This document shows, piece by piece, positions 26,716 through 35,082 of a stretch of DNA of 64,000 bases. The DNA is from Streptomyces olivoverticillatus. Its GTDB lineage: Bacteria > Actinomycetota > Actinomycetes > Streptomycetales > Streptomycetaceae. Every line of letters begins with the position of its first letter. Within the stretch, counting starts at the first letter, position 1. Location: contig NZ_JACHJH010000001.1 of assembly GCF_014203555.1 (NCBI RefSeq), forward strand, positions 45,877-109,876, in the 5' to 3' direction. The position numbers and the translations under genes were made by a program. Below the pieces are notes generated by a model. That model did no database searches. It was not told the origin of the DNA and worked only from the letters and a program-made list of their open reading frames with translations.

Positions 26716-29700
26716 TCAACTCCGTTGGATGCGCTGGCTGATCACCTTTGACACTCCGTCGCCCTGCATGGACACGCCGTAGAGCGCATCGGCGACCTCC
26801 ATGGTCCTTTTCTGGTGAGTGATCACGATCAGCTGGGAGCTCTCCTGGAGCTCCTTCATGATCCGGATCAGCCGCTGGAGATTGGTGTCGTCCAGGGCCG
26901 CCTCCACCTCGTCCATGACGTAGAAGGGGCTCGGGCGGGCCTTGAAGATCGCCACCAGGAGGGCGACCGCGGTGAGGGAGCGCTCTCCGCCGGAGAGCAG
27001 GGAGAGGCGCTTGACCTTCTTGCCCGGCGGGCGGGCCTCCACGTCCACGCCGGTGGCCAGCATGTCGTCCGGGTTCGTGAGCACCAGACGCCCCTCGCCG
27101 CCGGGGAAGAGGCGGGAGAAGACGCCCTCGAACTCGCGCGCCGTGTCGTGGTACGCCGCCGTGAAGACCTCTTCGACGCGCTTGTCGACGTCCTTGACCA
27201 CCTGGAGCAGGTCGGTGCGCGTCTTCTTGAGGTCTTCGAGCTGTTCGGAGAGGAACTTGTGACGCTCCTCCAGCGCCGCGAACTCCTCCAGCGCGAGCGG
27301 GTTGACCTTGCCCAGCTGCTGGTAGGCGCGTTCGGCCGCCTTGAGGCGCTTCTCCTGCTCGGCCCGGACGTAGCGGACGGGCTGGTTGCGGGGGTGCTCC
27401 GGGTCGTCCGGCAGTTCCTCGCCCTCGGCCGGCGGCGAGGGCGGCACCGGCTGGTCCGGGCCGTACTCGGTGACCAGCCCGGCCGGCTCGACGCCCAGCT
27501 CCTCCAGCGCCTTCGCCTCCAACTGCTCGATGCGCAGGCGCTTCTCCGCGCCCAGCACCTCGCCGCGGTGGACCGAGTCCGTGAGCTTGTCCAGCTCGCC
27601 CTTCAGCTCCCGTGCCCGGTTGCGGCCCTCGGCCAGCTCGCGTTCGCGCTCGGCCTTGGCCGCCTCGGCGGACTGCCGCTCCTCGTCGGCCCGTACCAGC
27701 GAGACCTCGACATGGGCCAGCAGCTGCCGGGCCCCGGCCGCGACGGCCCCGGCCACCTCGGCCTCGTGCCGCAGCCGGGCGCGCCGCTGCTCGGCCCGCG
27801 CCCGCGCCTCGCGCTCGGTGCGCGCCGCCCGGTCCAGCCCGTCCGCCCGGCCCGCGAGCGCCTTGACCCGCTCCTCATGCGTACGGACCTGGAGCCGCGC
27901 TTCCATTTCGGTCTGACGGGCGTTGGCGCCGTCCGCCGCGAGCCGGTCGCGTACGGAGGTGTCCGGCTCGTCCTCTCCCTCGCCGTCCGCGAAGGACAGC
28001 TCCTCGGCGGCGGCCAGCCGCTCGGCCAGCTCTTCCGCCTCTTCGGCGGCCCGGCCGAGCGCCTCCTGCGCGCGCTCGGCCGCGGCCGCAGCCCGTTCGG
28101 CCTCCCCGGCCGCCGCCCGGGCCTGCCCGGCCAGCCGCCCGAGTGCCTGCGCGGCCTGCGACTTCTCCCGGTCGGCGGCGCTGCGGCGGGCGGCGAGCTC
28201 CTCCACGAGCGCCGCACACCGCGCGCGGTGCTCTTCCGCGGCGCGGCGCTGCCCGGCCAGCTCGGTGCAGCTGGCGTCCAGCCCGGTCAGCTCCGCCGCG
28301 GCCTCGTCGACGGCGGCCTGCGTCTCCAGCAGGCTGGGCGCTCCGCTGGAACCTCCCTGCGCGAAGTGCGCGCCGAGCAGGTCGCCTTCACCGGTGACGG
28401 CCGTCAGTGCGGGGTGCCTGGCGATGAGCTCCTCGGCGTCCTCCAGGGTGTCGACGACCACGACGTCGCGCAGCATCCGGGCGAGGGCGGGCATCAGCTC
28501 TTCCGGCGCCCGGACCAGGCCGACGGCGAAGCGGAGGCCGCCGGTGCTCGCGGGGACCTCGGTCTCCGGTGCCCCGGTGAGCAGCAGGGTCGCGCGGCCC
28601 GCGTCCTCCTTCTTCAGCAGGCGCAGCGCTTCGGCCGCGGCCGCGAGGCCGCCGACGGCGATGCCGTCCGCCGCCGCGCCGAGGGCCGCGGCCACCTGCA
28701 GTTCGTAGCCGGGGGTGACGGAGAGCAGCTCCGCGGCCGGGCCGAGCAGTCCGCCCAATCGTTCCTTCGCCGACAGCAGGGCGCCGGTGCCGTCCTTGCG
28801 GCGCAGGCCGAGGGCCAGGGCGTCGTGACGGGCCGTGATCGCGGCGCGGCGGCGTTCGGCTTCGGTGGCGGCCTCGCGGGCCGCGTTGAGCCCGGCCTCC
28901 GCGGTGGCGAGCTCGTCCTTGGCCTGCCGGTGCCGCGCGGCGAGCTCGGCGTCGTCCGCGTCTGCGCCGTCGGCTTCGGCCTGCTGCCGCTCGTACTCCT
29001 GCTGCGCGGCCGCGGCCCGTTCGCGGGCCTCGTCGCGGGCGGCGGCCAGCCGTCCGATCTCCGCCTCGGCCGAGGCGGCCCGGCCTCGGGCGGCGGTGAC
29101 CTTGCCCTGGAGGCGGGCGAGCTGTTCGCGGCGGTCGGCGGTGGCCCGGGCGGCGTCCCGGAGCCTGCGCTCCTCCTCCGCCAGGCGTCGCTCCAGCTCG
29201 GCCCGGTGGTCCGCGGTGTCCTCCAGGGCGCGCCCGGCGGCTTCCAGCGCGGCTTCGAGCTCGGCTTCCTGTTCGCGGATGCGGGCCGCCTCGCGCTCCA
29301 GGTCCTCCGGTTCGCGGCCGCGCCGCTCCTCGGCCGGGGCCGCCGTGGCGCTGGTGACGCGGGCGTCGGCCAGGCTGATCGTGCCGCGGACGCGTTCGGC
29401 GAGGCGGGAGAGTTCGTACCAGGTCTGCTGGGCCCGGGCCAGGCGCGGGGTCAGCTCGCGGACCTGCTCCTCGAGCGCGGCCTCGCGCTGGGCCGCCGCG
29501 TGCAGCTCGGCTTCGGCCGCCTCCTTGCGTGCCTTGAGCGCGGCCTCGTCGGCGATCTCGGTGCGCAGCGCCTCGCGGAGGGTCACCAGGTCGTCGGCGA
29601 GGAGCCGCAGCCGGGCGTCGCGGAGGTCGGCCTGGATGACGGCGGCCCGGCGGGCGACGGCGGCCTGTCTGCCGAGCGGTTTGAGCTGGCGGCGCAGTTC

Positions 29701-30288
29701 GTCGGTGAGGTCCTGGACGCGGGCGAGGTTGGCCTTCATCGCGTCGAGCTTCCGCAGCGCCTTCTCCTTGCGCTTGCGGTGCTTGAGGACGCCCGCGGCC
29801 TCCTCGATGAAGGCGCGCCGGCCCATGGGGTCGGCGTGCAGGACGGAGTCGAGCTGGCCCTGGCCGACGATGACGTGCATCTCGCGGCCGATGCCGGAGT
29901 CCGAGAGCAGTTCCTGGATGTCGAGGAGGCGGCAGGTGTCGCCGTTGAGCTGGTACTCGCTGCCGCCGTTGCGGAACATGATCCGCGTGATGGTGACCTC
30001 GGCGTAGTCGATGGGCAGGGCGCCGTCGGAGTTGTCGATGGTCAGCGAGACCTCGGCGCGGCCCAGCGGGGGGCGGCCGGTGGTCCCGGCGAAGATGACG
30101 TCCTCCATCTTGCCGCCGCGCAGGGACTTGGCACCCTGTTCGCCCATGACCCAGGAGAGGGCGTCGACGACGTTGGACTTCCCGGAGCCATTGGGACCGA
30201 CCACACAGGTGATGCCGGGTTCGAAGCGCAGGGTGGTGGCGGAGGCGAAGGATTTGAACCCGCGCAGGGTCAGGCTCTTGAGGTGCAC
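26716..30288 (-). CDS. smc: Chromosome segregation protein SMC
   Basis: This is a full-length SMC ATPase of 1190 aa that loads with ScpAB to compact and segregate chromosomes, important at sporulation septation. The head starts VHLKSLTLRGFKSFASATTL with Walker A GPNGSGKSN. Two long coiled coils flank a hinge (about 505-650, GGLLGPAAELLSVTPGYELQ). The C-terminal head has signature LLSGGERSLTAVALL and Walker B FYVMDEVEAALDD. The GTG at 30288 is the family start; the frame is open further upstream but without similarity. Coiled-coil arms are rich in Ala, Glu and Arg. Confidence 0.97.
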   Translation of the reverse strand: MHLKSLTLRGFKSFASATTLRFEPGITCVVGPNGSGKSNVVDALSWVMGEQGAKSLRGGKMEDVIFAGTTGRPPLGRAEVSLTIDNSDGALPIDYAEVTITRIMFRNGGSEYQLNGDTCRLLDIQELLSDSGIGREMHVIVGQGQLDSVLHADPMGRRAFIEEAAGVLKHRKRKEKALRKLDAMKANLARVQDLTDELRRQLKPLGRQAAVARRAAVIQADLRDARLRLLADDLVTLREALRTEIADEAALKARKEAAEAELHAAAQREAALEEQVRELTPRLARAQQTWYELSRLAERVRGTISLADARVTSATAAPAEERRGREPEDLEREAARIREQEAELEAALEAAGRALEDTADHRAELERRLAEEERRLRDAARATADRREQLARLQGKVTAARGRAASAEAEIGRLAAARDEARERAAAAQQEYERQQAEADGADADDAELAARHRQAKDELATAEAGLNAAREAATEAERRRAAITARHDALALGLRRKDGTGALLSAKERLGGLLGPAAELLSVTPGYELQVAAALGAAADGIAVGGLAAAAEALRLLKKEDAGRATLLLTGAPETEVPASTGGLRFAVGLVRAPEELMPALARMLRDVVVVDTLEDAEELIARHPALTAVTGEGDLLGAHFAQGGSSGAPSLLETQAAVDEAAAELTGLDASCTELAGQRRAAEEHRARCAALVEELAARRSAADREKSQAAQALGRLAGQARAAAGEAERAAAAAERAQEALGRAAEEAEELAERLAAAEELSFADGEGEDEPDTSVRDRLAADGANARQTEMEARLQVRTHEERVKALAGRADGLDRAARTEREARARAEQRRARLRHEAEVAGAVAAGARQLLAHVEVSLVRADEERQSAEAAKAERERELAEGRNRARELKGELDKLTDSVHRGEVLGAEKRLRIEQLEAKALEELGVEPAGLVTEYGPDQPVPPSPPAEGEELPDDPEHPRNQPVRYVRAEQEKRLKAAERAYQQLGKVNPLALEEFAALEERHKFLSEQLEDLKKTRTDLLQVVKDVDKRVEEVFTAAYHDTAREFEGVFSRLFPGGEGRLVLTNPDDMLATGVDVEARPPGKKVKRLSLLSGGERSLTAVALLVAIFKARPSPFYVMDEVEAALDDTNLQRLIRIMKELQESSQLIVITHQKRTMEVADALYGVSMQGDGVSKVISQRIQRS

Positions 30289-30617
30289 GCATGCGGACTC
30301 TACCGGCCGGGCGGCGCACGGCGGGGTCCTGGCGCGGGAGCGCGACGGACTTCCTGCGGCAAGGTGCGCGCCGTGCTGCGTCCAACTCTTGGTTTCATCC
30401 CGGAAGGTCCAGGGCACTACACGTGCAAGAGGCGCGACGGGGGAAATCGGCGGGTTCGGCAGGATCGGGCACCGGAGCGGGAGGACCGGGCCCAGAGCGG
30501 ATGTCCGGGCCGCCGGATGCGTCGAGCCATATACGACGAAGGGACGCCGAAGCGTCCCTTGCAACTCTCAAGCGGCTGACAGTGCAGCCCGACCGGGCCC
30601 CCGGGGCAGGGCACGGA
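30289..30617. other. Intergenic region upstream of smc
   Basis: These 329 bp separate the small coiled-coil gene from smc. A hairpin with a CGAA tetraloop (AGGGACGC at 30540-30547, complement 30552-30559) lies about 60 nt past the small gene and could end its transcript. No clear smc promoter and no coding-like frame were found. Confidence 0.5.
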
Positions 30618-30824
30618 TCAGGCGAGCGCAGGCTCCGCCTGGGGTACGTCGATGCTGTCGAGCAGCGAGTCACCGTGGTGAGCGGCGGCAGACAGCGCGT
30701 CATTCTCGGCCTGCATCCGAATGAGCTCGGATTCGAGGTCCTGGACTCGCTGCTGAAGCCGTCGCATCTCGGAGAGGACTCGGGGGTCGGAGCCGCCGAC
30801 GTAACCGAGAAGCGCCTTTGCCAT
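30618..30824 (-). CDS. Small coiled-coil protein, function unknown
   Basis: This 68-aa protein starts MAKALLGYVGGSDPRVLSEM, followed by a heptad-like coiled coil (RRLQQRVQDLESELIRMQAE) and a short acidic tail. The ATG at 30824 has GGAGG about 11 nt upstream. I recognise it as a type of small protein conserved in Streptomyces beside smc, but no function is known to me. Its size and coiled coil suggest a homodimer or an adaptor binding another coiled-coil protein. Confidence 0.8.
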   Translation of the reverse strand: MAKALLGYVGGSDPRVLSEMRRLQQRVQDLESELIRMQAENDALSAAAHHGDSLLDSIDVPQAEPALA

Positions 30825-31239
30825 GATGGATGGTCCTCCACACTGAGTGACCGACCGAAGCGGTGTGGGTCGTGAGGGATTCGCACCCGCGGTGTCTGCC
30901 ATCGTGACTAGCGGTGTTTCAATGCCAAACAGCTAAGGTGCGCGGGGCTTCCAGAGTCTCACCAAATGGTTAGACGGTCAACACGATCACACCCCGTATC
31001 CGCAGGCGTCCCAGGGGTGCATGCGCGGGAATCCGCGCCGCATTCCGCTCCCGGGGCCCGAGGGGCGTAGAGATCATCCGTTGAGAGGCAGCCTTGCACG
31101 ATGCGGCCGAGTTGGCAACCATCAGGCAATTTCTCTTGAGTACATATGCCAATGGCATATAAAGGCCCCTCCGGCAGCCTCCGGAGCACCCCGATGAACG
31201 GCCCCGTACGGGCGACAATCCGCTTTCCCGTGCGCACCG
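30825..31239. other. 415-bp intergenic region with AT-rich palindrome
   Basis: No convincing gene. It contains an island of unusually low GC (about 31120-31165) with the perfect palindrome ATATGCC-AAT-GGCATAT at 31144-31160, flanked by TAAAGG. On the minus strand a TTGACC hexamer near 30974-30979 could be a -35 for the downstream coiled-coil gene, without a clear -10. Confidence 0.45.
31144..31160. promoter_or_regulatory. Perfect palindrome, candidate operator
   Basis: ATATGCC and GGCATAT flank a 3-nt centre. The site is AT-rich in a region of about 70% GC, 80 nt downstream of acyP and 320 nt upstream of the coiled-coil gene. The binding protein is unknown. Confidence 0.45.
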
Positions 31240-31521
31240 TCAGCGGATCTCGAATCCGTCATAGCCGCCCTTCGGTGTGTCCCAGATCTCCGTGACGCCC
31301 TCCACGCGCCCGGGCGTGTCGCCCGTCCGCAGCCAGTCGAGCAACTGTTCGCAGCCGGGGCGCGGGCCTTCCGCCACCACCTGGACGCGGCCGTCGGAGA
31401 GGTTGGAGGCAAAGCCGATCAGATCACCGATCCGCAAAGCATTGGCCCGGGTGAACCATCGAAAACCCACACCCTGCACATGACCTCGGACCCACGCCGT
31501 CAGACGGACATTCTCGTTCAT
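31240..31521 (-). CDS. acyP: Acylphosphatase
   Basis: This small hydrolase of 93 aa splits acyl phosphates. The motif [18 protein letters not shown] carries the catalytic Arg in the phosphate loop, and [15 protein letters not shown] carries the catalytic Asn. The length is standard. The ATG at 31521 has no obvious ribosome site, so the transcript may be leaderless or have a short leader. Confidence 0.96.
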   Translation of the reverse strand: MNENVRLTAWVRGHVQGVGFRWFTRANALRIGDLIGFASNLSDGRVQVVAEGPRPGCEQLLDWLRTGDTPGRVEGVTEIWDTPKGGYDGFEIR

Positions 31522-31653
31522 GTCCGCACGTTAACCGGCCAATTGCATGCGCAGCACTTCGGCCCCCCACCTCGTGCCGTACAGTCGCGCCCAATTAAGG
31601 CTCCCCCGTACGAGTGACGCACTTTGACGCCGAAAACGTAAGGAAGGCAGCGG

Positions 31654-32898
31654 ATGGGTCGCCATCGACGCTCTGCCCCCCTGACCGCCGATGAAGCGGC
31701 AGCGAATGCCCGGAGAAACCGGGCTCCCCTGATGAGCGAGTCGACCGAACTGTTCGACACTGCGGAAGATCCGGCCGAAGCCGTCACCCAGCCACTCCCC
31801 GTCCTCCACCCCGACCCCCTGGGCGCCGGGCGGCACCGCAGCCCACGCCGTGCCCGGCGCAGCCGGGCGGCCAAGGCGGCGAGCACGGCCGCCCGGGCGG
31901 CCGCGGCCGGTGGCGCGGCCGCACCGGCCGGCAAGGCCGCAGCCTCCGCGAAGGGCGGGAAGAAGGTGGCGTCCGCCGGCCGGAGGACGGGCCTGCTCGG
32001 CGCATCGGCGGCGGTGGCCATGGGCGCGGTGGCGGTGGTCTCGGGCCTGCTGCCCACGGGCATCTTCTCGGTCGGCGGCGGCGCGGCGCCGCCACTCGGC
32101 CGCGGCGCCAGCGGTCAGGTGCTGGCCGACGGCCCGCTCGCGGCGGCGCCGGCCCCGCGCTCGCGTCCCACCGCCGCGGCGGACCGCGCAGCGCAGCGCG
32201 AACAGCAGCGGGAGCAGGGGAAGGCGGCCGAGGAGGCCGCGCGCCGGGCCGCGCAGGAGCGACAGGAGCGACAGGAGCGACAGGACGCAGGGCAACAGCA
32301 GATCGCGGCGGAGCTGGTGGACCGCGGCGGCACTCCTGTGAGCCGGAGCGCCGAGCGCGTGCGCCCCGCCTCGGCGAGCGCCTCCGCGCCGCCCGCCGCT
32401 CCCGCCGCGCACTCCCGCCCGGCTCCGGAAGCCACCACCCCGGATCCGGGGCCGCACTCCCCCGCCCCCGCCGCGGACGACGACGGGCCCGCGGTGAGCG
32501 TGGGGACGCTGGCCGACACCCGGTCGGCGGCCGCGCACTTGGTGCTGGCCCTGGTCAACGCCGAGCGGGCGAAGGCCGGCTGCCGCCCGCTGCGCGCCGA
32601 TTCCCGGCTGAACCGGCTGGCCCAGTCGTTCAGCGACGACATGGCCAAGCGCGGGTTCTTCGACCACACCGACCCCGACGGCAGGACGCCCTGGGACCGG
32701 GCCGCCAAGCGCGGCATCACGAACCTCGGCGGCGAGAACATCGCACGCGGGCACCCCGACGCCCACACCGTGATGGATGCCTGGATGCGCAGCAGCGGCC
32801 ACCGGGCCAACATCCTCAATTGCGACTACCGCAGCCTCGGCGTCGGCGTGCACGAGGGCGGGAACGGCCCGTGGTGGACGCAGGACTTCGGTTACTGA
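31654..32898 (+). CDS. Membrane-anchored CAP/SCP-domain protein with low-complexity stalk
   Basis: This is a 414-aa protein. The N-terminus is a charged cytoplasmic stretch, then an Ala/Arg/Lys-rich region, then a single hydrophobic segment at about 113-135 (GASAAVAMGAVAVVSGLLPT) that should anchor it. A long low-complexity extracellular part follows, first Gln/Glu/Arg-rich (AQRQQ-type, e.g. ERQERQERQ), then Ala/Pro/Ser-rich. The C-terminal 125 residues are a CAP (SCP/PR-1/YkwD) domain with NAERAKAGCRPLRAD, FFDHTDPDG, GGENIARG and SSGHRANILN. AGGAAGG precedes the ATG. CAP domains bind lipids or act in cell-wall contexts; the exact role is unknown. Confidence 0.88.
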   Translation: MGRHRRSAPLTADEAAANARRNRAPLMSESTELFDTAEDPAEAVTQPLPVLHPDPLGAGRHRSPRRARRSRAAKAASTAARAAAAGGAAAPAGKAAASAKGGKKVASAGRRTGLLGASAAVAMGAVAVVSGLLPTGIFSVGGGAAPPLGRGASGQVLADGPLAAAPAPRSRPTAAADRAAQREQQREQGKAAEEAARRAAQERQERQERQDAGQQQIAAELVDRGGTPVSRSAERVRPASASASAPPAAPAAHSRPAPEATTPDPGPHSPAPAADDDGPAVSVGTLADTRSAAAHLVLALVNAERAKAGCRPLRADSRLNRLAQSFSDDMAKRGFFDHTDPDGRTPWDRAAKRGITNLGGENIARGHPDAHTVMDAWMRSSGHRANILNCDYRSLGVGVHEGGNGPWWTQDFGY

Positions 32899-32910
32899 CA
32901 GCGCGCGCAC

Positions 32911-32955
32911 ACGGCCGTGGGCCCCGGATGACGTGTATCCGGGGCCCACGGCCGT
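32911..32955. terminator. Strong bidirectional terminator
   Basis: Perfect 19-bp inverted repeat, arms 32911-32929 and 32937-32955 with a 7-nt loop, between the convergent CAP and flavoprotein genes. Confidence 0.92.
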
Positions 32956-32978
32956 CACTTGGGTGCAGTGTGCGCGGA

Positions 32979-33563
32979 TCAGAGGGCGGCGCGGCCCGCG
33001 GCGTAGATCCGGGCCTGCTCGGCGACGCGGCGGCCGAGGTGCTCCGCGGTGGCTATGTCGGCCTTGTGCACGCCGTCCGGGCCCTGGTCGGTGTCGGTCT
33101 GGGCGCCGGCGCCGAGGAAGAAGCCGAGGCGGTTGATGTCGTCCTCGGAGGCGGAGGAGCTGTTCCAGCCCGGGTGCAGCCCGAGGCCGACCCAGTGCAT
33201 GGCGTGCTGGGCGGCGAGGACCGAGAAGAACTGCAGGGTGTGCAGCTTGTCGCCGGACTTGGAGCCGGAGTTGGTGAAGCCGGCCGCGATCTTGTTCTCC
33301 CAGGCGTGGGTGAACCAGCGCTTGGAGGTGGCCTCCGCGAAGACGTGGAAGGCGCCGGAAGCGGTGCCCATGTAGGTGGGCGAGCCGAAGATGATCGCGT
33401 CGGAGCCGTCGAGGAGCTCCCACTGCTCGTCGGTGATCTCGGCGACGTTGACCAGGTGGACGGTCGCGCCGGAGGCGGCGGCACCGGCCCGGACGGCCTC
33501 GGCGAGCACGGCGGTGTGGCCGAAGCCGGAGTGGTAGGCGATGGAGACGACGGGCGTGGTCAC
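32979..33563 (-). CDS. Flavodoxin-fold NAD(P)H oxidoreductase (WrbA-like)
   Basis: This 194-aa flavoprotein of the flavodoxin/WrbA type would reduce quinones or related electrophiles by two electrons. The FMN phosphate loop is SIAYHSGFGHTAVLAEAV, and the flavin-contact segments are GSPTYMGTASGAF and FTNSGSKSGDKLHTLQFF. The GTG at 33563 has GAGGAG upstream. It is divergent from an HxlR regulator gene with 111 bp between, a common arrangement in which the regulator controls the quinone reductase. Confidence 0.9.
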   Translation of the reverse strand: MTTPVVSIAYHSGFGHTAVLAEAVRAGAAASGATVHLVNVAEITDEQWELLDGSDAIIFGSPTYMGTASGAFHVFAEATSKRWFTHAWENKIAAGFTNSGSKSGDKLHTLQFFSVLAAQHAMHWVGLGLHPGWNSSSASEDDINRLGFFLGAGAQTDTDQGPDGVHKADIATAEHLGRRVAEQARIYAAGRAAL

Positions 33564-33613
33564 GGTGGTGTGCTCCTCGTAGGACGGAGGGGGTGGTGCG
33601 GTGACTCAAGGAG

Positions 33614-33653
33614 AGCACTAACTTTTGGAAAGCGCAACCCTCTGGTTAGCGCT
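33614..33653. promoter_or_regulatory. Candidate HxlR operator in the divergent region
   Basis: Three related half-sites cluster here: AGCACTAAC (33614-33622), AGCGCAACC (33631-33639) and the inverted GGTTAGCGCT (33644-33653). The last two form an imperfect dyad around CTCT; the first and third pair with one mismatch. TTGGAA (33625-33630) and TATGGT (33663-33668) are possible promoter hexamers for hxlR; if TATGGT is the -10, the transcript would start at or near its ATG. Confidence 0.55.
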
Positions 33654-33674
33654 GTGCAGGAGTATGGTGTTGTC

Positions 33675-34085
33675 ATGACGATCGACGGCACCCAGGAGGC
33701 ACCCCGCGACTGCGCCTTGGACGGGCAGCTGCCCTTCGACGTCTTCGCGCGCAACTGCCCCTCCCGCGACACGCTCGGCCATGTCACGGGGCGCTGGGGC
33801 AGCCTGACGCTCGGCGCGCTGCGGGAGGACACGCTGCGCTTCAACGAGCTGCGCCGCCGGGTCGAGGGCGTCAGCGAGAAGATGCTCTCCCAGACCCTGC
33901 ACGCCCTGGAGCGCGACGGGCTCGTCCACCGCGAGGCACAGCCGACCAACCCCCCGCGCGTGGACTACCGGCTCACGCCGCTGGGGCAGGACATCACCAA
34001 GCGGCTGATGGGGCTGATCGACCTGGTGGAGGCCCGGATGCCGGACGTCCTCGCGGCCCGGAAGAGCTACGACGGCGGGCGCTGA
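33675..34085 (+). CDS. HxlR-family transcriptional regulator
   Basis: This is a 136-aa winged-helix dimer of the HxlR family. The signature NCPSRDTLGHVTGRWGSLTL holds Cys28, in the position of the single sensing cysteine of YodB/QorR-type redox and quinone sensors. The recognition-helix part is EGVSEKMLSQTLHALERDGL, and the wing LTPLGQDI. The ATG at 33675 lies in MTIDGTQEAP; a GTG lies a few codons before but without support. It is divergent from the WrbA-like gene, which it probably represses. It converges on mutM with only 12 bp between stops. Confidence 0.9.
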   Translation: MTIDGTQEAPRDCALDGQLPFDVFARNCPSRDTLGHVTGRWGSLTLGALREDTLRFNELRRRVEGVSEKMLSQTLHALERDGLVHREAQPTNPPRVDYRLTPLGQDITKRLMGLIDLVEARMPDVLAARKSYDGGR

Positions 34086-34097
34086 CCGCGCCGCGGT

Positions 34098-34982
34098 TCA
34101 GGCGGTGGCGCGCGGCGGACGCTGGCAGCGCGGACAGAAGTAGCTGGAGCGGTTCATCCAGGGACGCCGCCGGATCGGCGTGCCGCAGCGGCGGCAGGGC
34201 TCGTCCTCCCGCCCGTAGGCGTCCAGCGACCGGTCGAAGTATCCCGATTCGCCGTTCACGTTGACGTAGAGGCTGTCGAAACTGGTGCCGCCCGCCGCCA
34301 GCGCCTCGTTGAGGACCTCGCGGATGTGAGTGAGCAGCTCGGCCGTGCGCGGGCCGGTCAGCGTCGCGGTCGGACGGTCGTAGTGCAGCCGGGTGCGCCA
34401 CAGCGCCTCGTCGGCGTAGATGTTGCCGACGCCGCTGATCAGTGACTGGTCGAGCAGGGCCCGCTTGATCGTCGTACGGCGCCGGCGCAGCGCCGCGTGG
34501 AAGGCGTCGTCGTCGAAGGCGGGGTCGACGGGGTCGCGGGCGATGTGCGCGATCACGTCCGGGAGGCCGTCGGGGTCGTCGGCCACCGTCTCGTGCAGCG
34601 ACAGCCCGCCGAAGGTGCGCTGGTCGACGAAGCGCAGCTCGGTGGCGGCGGCATCGGCGAAGCGCACCCGCACCCGCAGGTGCTTCTCGTCGGGGGAACC
34701 CTGCGGCTGGACCAGCAGCTGGCCGCTCATGCCGAGGTGGGCGAGGACGGCCCGCTCGGGCACGCCCCCGGCCGCGGGCTCCACCGGAAGCCAGAGGTAC
34801 TTGCCGCGCCGCCGTGCGACGCCGAGCCGCTGCCCGGCCAGCCGGGCGGCGAAGTCGTCGGGACCGGCGAGGTGGCGGCGGACCGCCCGGGGGTGCAGCA
34901 CCTCCACGGCGGCGACCGTGCGCCCGCTCACCCAGCGCTCTATCCCCGCGCGGACGACCTCGACCTCGGGCAGTTCGGGCAT
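34098..34982 (-). CDS. mutM: Formamidopyrimidine-DNA glycosylase (Fpg/MutM)
   Basis: This bifunctional glycosylase/lyase of 294 aa removes 8-oxoG and FaPy lesions. It starts [17 protein letters not shown], where Pro1 (after Met removal) is the catalytic amine and Glu2 follows. Lys of the GKYLW segment and the H2TH region ([20 protein letters not shown]) are present. The zinc finger is [10 protein letters not shown]...YFCPRCQR at the C-terminus. AGGAG precedes the ATG. A strong terminator separates it from rnc. Confidence 0.97.
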   Translation of the reverse strand: MPELPEVEVVRAGIERWVSGRTVAAVEVLHPRAVRRHLAGPDDFAARLAGQRLGVARRRGKYLWLPVEPAAGGVPERAVLAHLGMSGQLLVQPQGSPDEKHLRVRVRFADAAATELRFVDQRTFGGLSLHETVADDPDGLPDVIAHIARDPVDPAFDDDAFHAALRRRRTTIKRALLDQSLISGVGNIYADEALWRTRLHYDRPTATLTGPRTAELLTHIREVLNEALAAGGTSFDSLYVNVNGESGYFDRSLDAYGREDEPCRRCGTPIRRRPWMNRSSYFCPRCQRPPRATA

Positions 34983-35032
34983 GACACTCCTGACGAAGTA
35001 CCGGTGACGACAGAGCCGGGGAAAGCCGGACG

Positions 35033-35077
35033 AAAAACGGCCGGCCCGCGGCGCTGTGACGCGCCGCGGGCCGGCCG
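35033..35077 (-). terminator. rnc Rho-independent terminator
   Basis: Perfect 17-bp stem (35038-35054 with 35061-35077, loop TGTGAC) followed on the minus strand by five T (35037-35033). It lies 6 nt past the rnc stop and uncouples rnc from mutM. Confidence 0.93.
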
Positions 35078-35082
35078 GTGGA

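Noticed and set aside
26815..30579. 1254-codon open frame antisense to smc
   Set aside because: Long stop-free antisense frames are usual in high-GC genes with strong third-position bias; no domain, start context or ribosome site supports it.
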